Shown here in pieces: positions 5,459 through 6,139 of a stretch of 6,139 nucleotides of DNA; position 1 is the first letter of the stretch; the number at the start of each line of letters is the position of its first letter. The stretch is from an uncultured Ruminococcus sp. Its GTDB lineage: Bacteria; Bacillota; Clostridia; Oscillospirales; CAG-272. The DNA is taken from the NCBI GenBank assembly GCA_902766575.1, contig CACXED010000266.1, positions 1-6,139 of the forward strand, written 5' to 3'. The position numbers were made by a program, and so were the translations under genes. Below the pieces are notes generated by a model that was not told where the DNA came from, did no database searches, and saw only the letters and a program-made list of their open reading frames with translations.

Positions 5459-6139
5459 GTCTACGAGCACCGGAGAGAAGCTCTCGGAGAAGGGCAGACC
5501 GTACTTATTAAGCGCGTCGAGATAGGGATCGGGATCGAACTCCTCGACCGTGTAGACGCCGGGCTTGTTCCACTTTCCGGTGAGCAGCATCAGCGCGCCG
5601 CACATAGCCGGAACTCCGGTCGTGTAGGCGACAGCCTGAGAGCCGACCTCGCGGTAGCACTCCTGATGGTCGCAGATGTTATAGATGTAGTAATCCTTCG
5701 GCTTTCCGTCCTTTATGCCGCGGAAGATGCAGCCGATGTTGGTCTTGCCCTTGGTGCGCGGACCGAGCGACGCGGGATCGGGCAGCAGCGCTTTCAGGAA
5801 CTGGATCGGAACGATTTCGCGTCCCTCGTACATGATCGGAGTTGTTGATAACATTCCGACGTCCTCGAGACAGCGCATATGGTCGAGATAGCTCTGTCCG
5901 AAGGTCATGAAGAAGCGGATACGCCTGACCTCGGGGATGTTCTTTGCGAGCGATTCGATCTCCTCGTGGTGGAGCAGATACATATCCTTTCTGCCGACGC
6001 CTTCGAAGTCGTACTCGCGCTTGATGCTCATCGCGGGGACTTCGATCCACTTGCCGTTCTCAATGTAGCTTCCGGGAGCGCTGACCTCGCGGAGATTGAT
6101 CTCGGGGTTGAAGTTAGTCGCGAAGGGATAGCCGTGGTC
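5456..6139 (-). CDS. Carboxy(nor)spermidine synthase (saccharopine dehydrogenase-like), C-terminal part; 5' end outside window
   Basis: This enzyme condenses L-aspartate semialdehyde with putrescine or 1,3-diaminopropane and reduces the imine with NADPH to give carboxyspermidine or carboxynorspermidine, the substrate of the adjacent NspC. The frame is open to the right edge, giving 227 residues. It begins DHGYPFATNFNPEINLREV, so the ATG at 6031 is internal and the N-terminal Rossmann domain lies beyond the window. Visible blocks include YLLHHEEIESLAKNIP, RFFMTFGQSYLDH, CDHQECYREVGSQAVAYTTGVPA and the terminal FDPDPYLDALNKYGLPF, all typical of the Lys1-like CANSDH family rather than lysine-degrading saccharopine dehydrogenases. 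The 1-base overlap with nspC confirms the pairing. The gene is often called lys1 in databases, but its role here is polyamine synthesis. Confidence 0.93.
   Translation of the reverse strand, partial: DHGYPFATNFNPEINLREVSAPGSYIENGKWIEVPAMSIKREYDFEGVGRKDMYLLHHEEIESLAKNIPEVRRIRFFMTFGQSYLDHMRCLEDVGMLSTTPIMYEGREIVPIQFLKALLPDPASLGPRTKGKTNIGCIFRGIKDGKPKDYYIYNICDHQECYREVGSQAVAYTTGVPAMCGALMLLTGKWNKPGVYTVEEFDPDPYLDALNKYGLPFSESFSPVLVD

Noticed and set aside
6029..6031. The ATG at 6031 as the true start of the carboxy(nor)spermidine synthase.
   Set aside because: Conserved family sequence (DHGYPFATNFNPEINLREV) continues in frame to the window edge.
1..6139. Search for CRISPR arrays, tRNA/rRNA genes, insertion sequences, defence genes and riboswitch-like leaders.
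   Set aside because: Intergenic spaces are all under 150 bases, are accounted for by promoters, a terminator and short gaps, and show none of the required repeats or folds.

Overview
The window looks like chromosomal DNA from a mid-GC Firmicute, most likely an anaerobic gut Clostridium-group bacterium of the Oscillospiraceae/Ruminococcus type. This is inferred from gene content and from the style of the iron alcohol dehydrogenase, PPK1 and Rrf2 proteins; no 16S or other marker is present. Promoters are consensus sigma-A type and Shine-Dalgarno sites are purine rich. I see no phage, insertion sequence, CRISPR, tRNA or rRNA.

Layout. Bases 1-960 (+) hold the C-terminal part of polyphosphate kinase PPK1, cut by the left edge. 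A strong promoter with overlapping inverted repeats (984-1027) then drives a compact + strand cluster: an Rrf2-family, probably Fe-S-sensing regulator (1046-1471), a ThiF/E1-like tRNA threonylcarbamoyladenosine dehydratase TcdA (1484-2260), and an HD-domain hydrolase of unknown substrate (2287-2838). A perfect 15-bp hairpin terminator (2860-2895) closes this cluster. The rest is on the - strand. Reading right to left, these are carboxy(nor)spermidine synthase (5' end beyond the right edge), carboxy(nor)spermidine decarboxylase NspC (start overlapping the previous stop), and an iron-containing alcohol dehydrogenase (2933-4156). The dehydrogenase has its own promoter, with perfect -35 and -10 hexamers.

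How the genes work together. The two polyamine genes encode consecutive steps of the aspartate-semialdehyde route to spermidine or norspermidine, which replaces the S-adenosylmethionine decarboxylase/spermidine synthase route. The Rrf2-TcdA pairing recalls the neighbourhood of cymR and yrvM (tcdA) in Bacillus subtilis, and suggests a link between sulfur/Fe-S status and tRNA position-37 modification. The alcohol dehydrogenase is probably a highly expressed fermentative NAD(P)H-recycling enzyme: its Ile codons are almost all ATC, unlike the + strand genes, and it has an ideal promoter and ribosome site. PPK1 makes polyphosphate and has no obvious functional tie to its neighbours.

Most of the window is ordinary metabolism. 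The points most worth a second look are the Gln at a normally His position in PPK1, the cysteine-rich insertion in TcdA, the three-Cys/no-His cluster site of the Rrf2 protein, and the paired palindromes at the two promoters.
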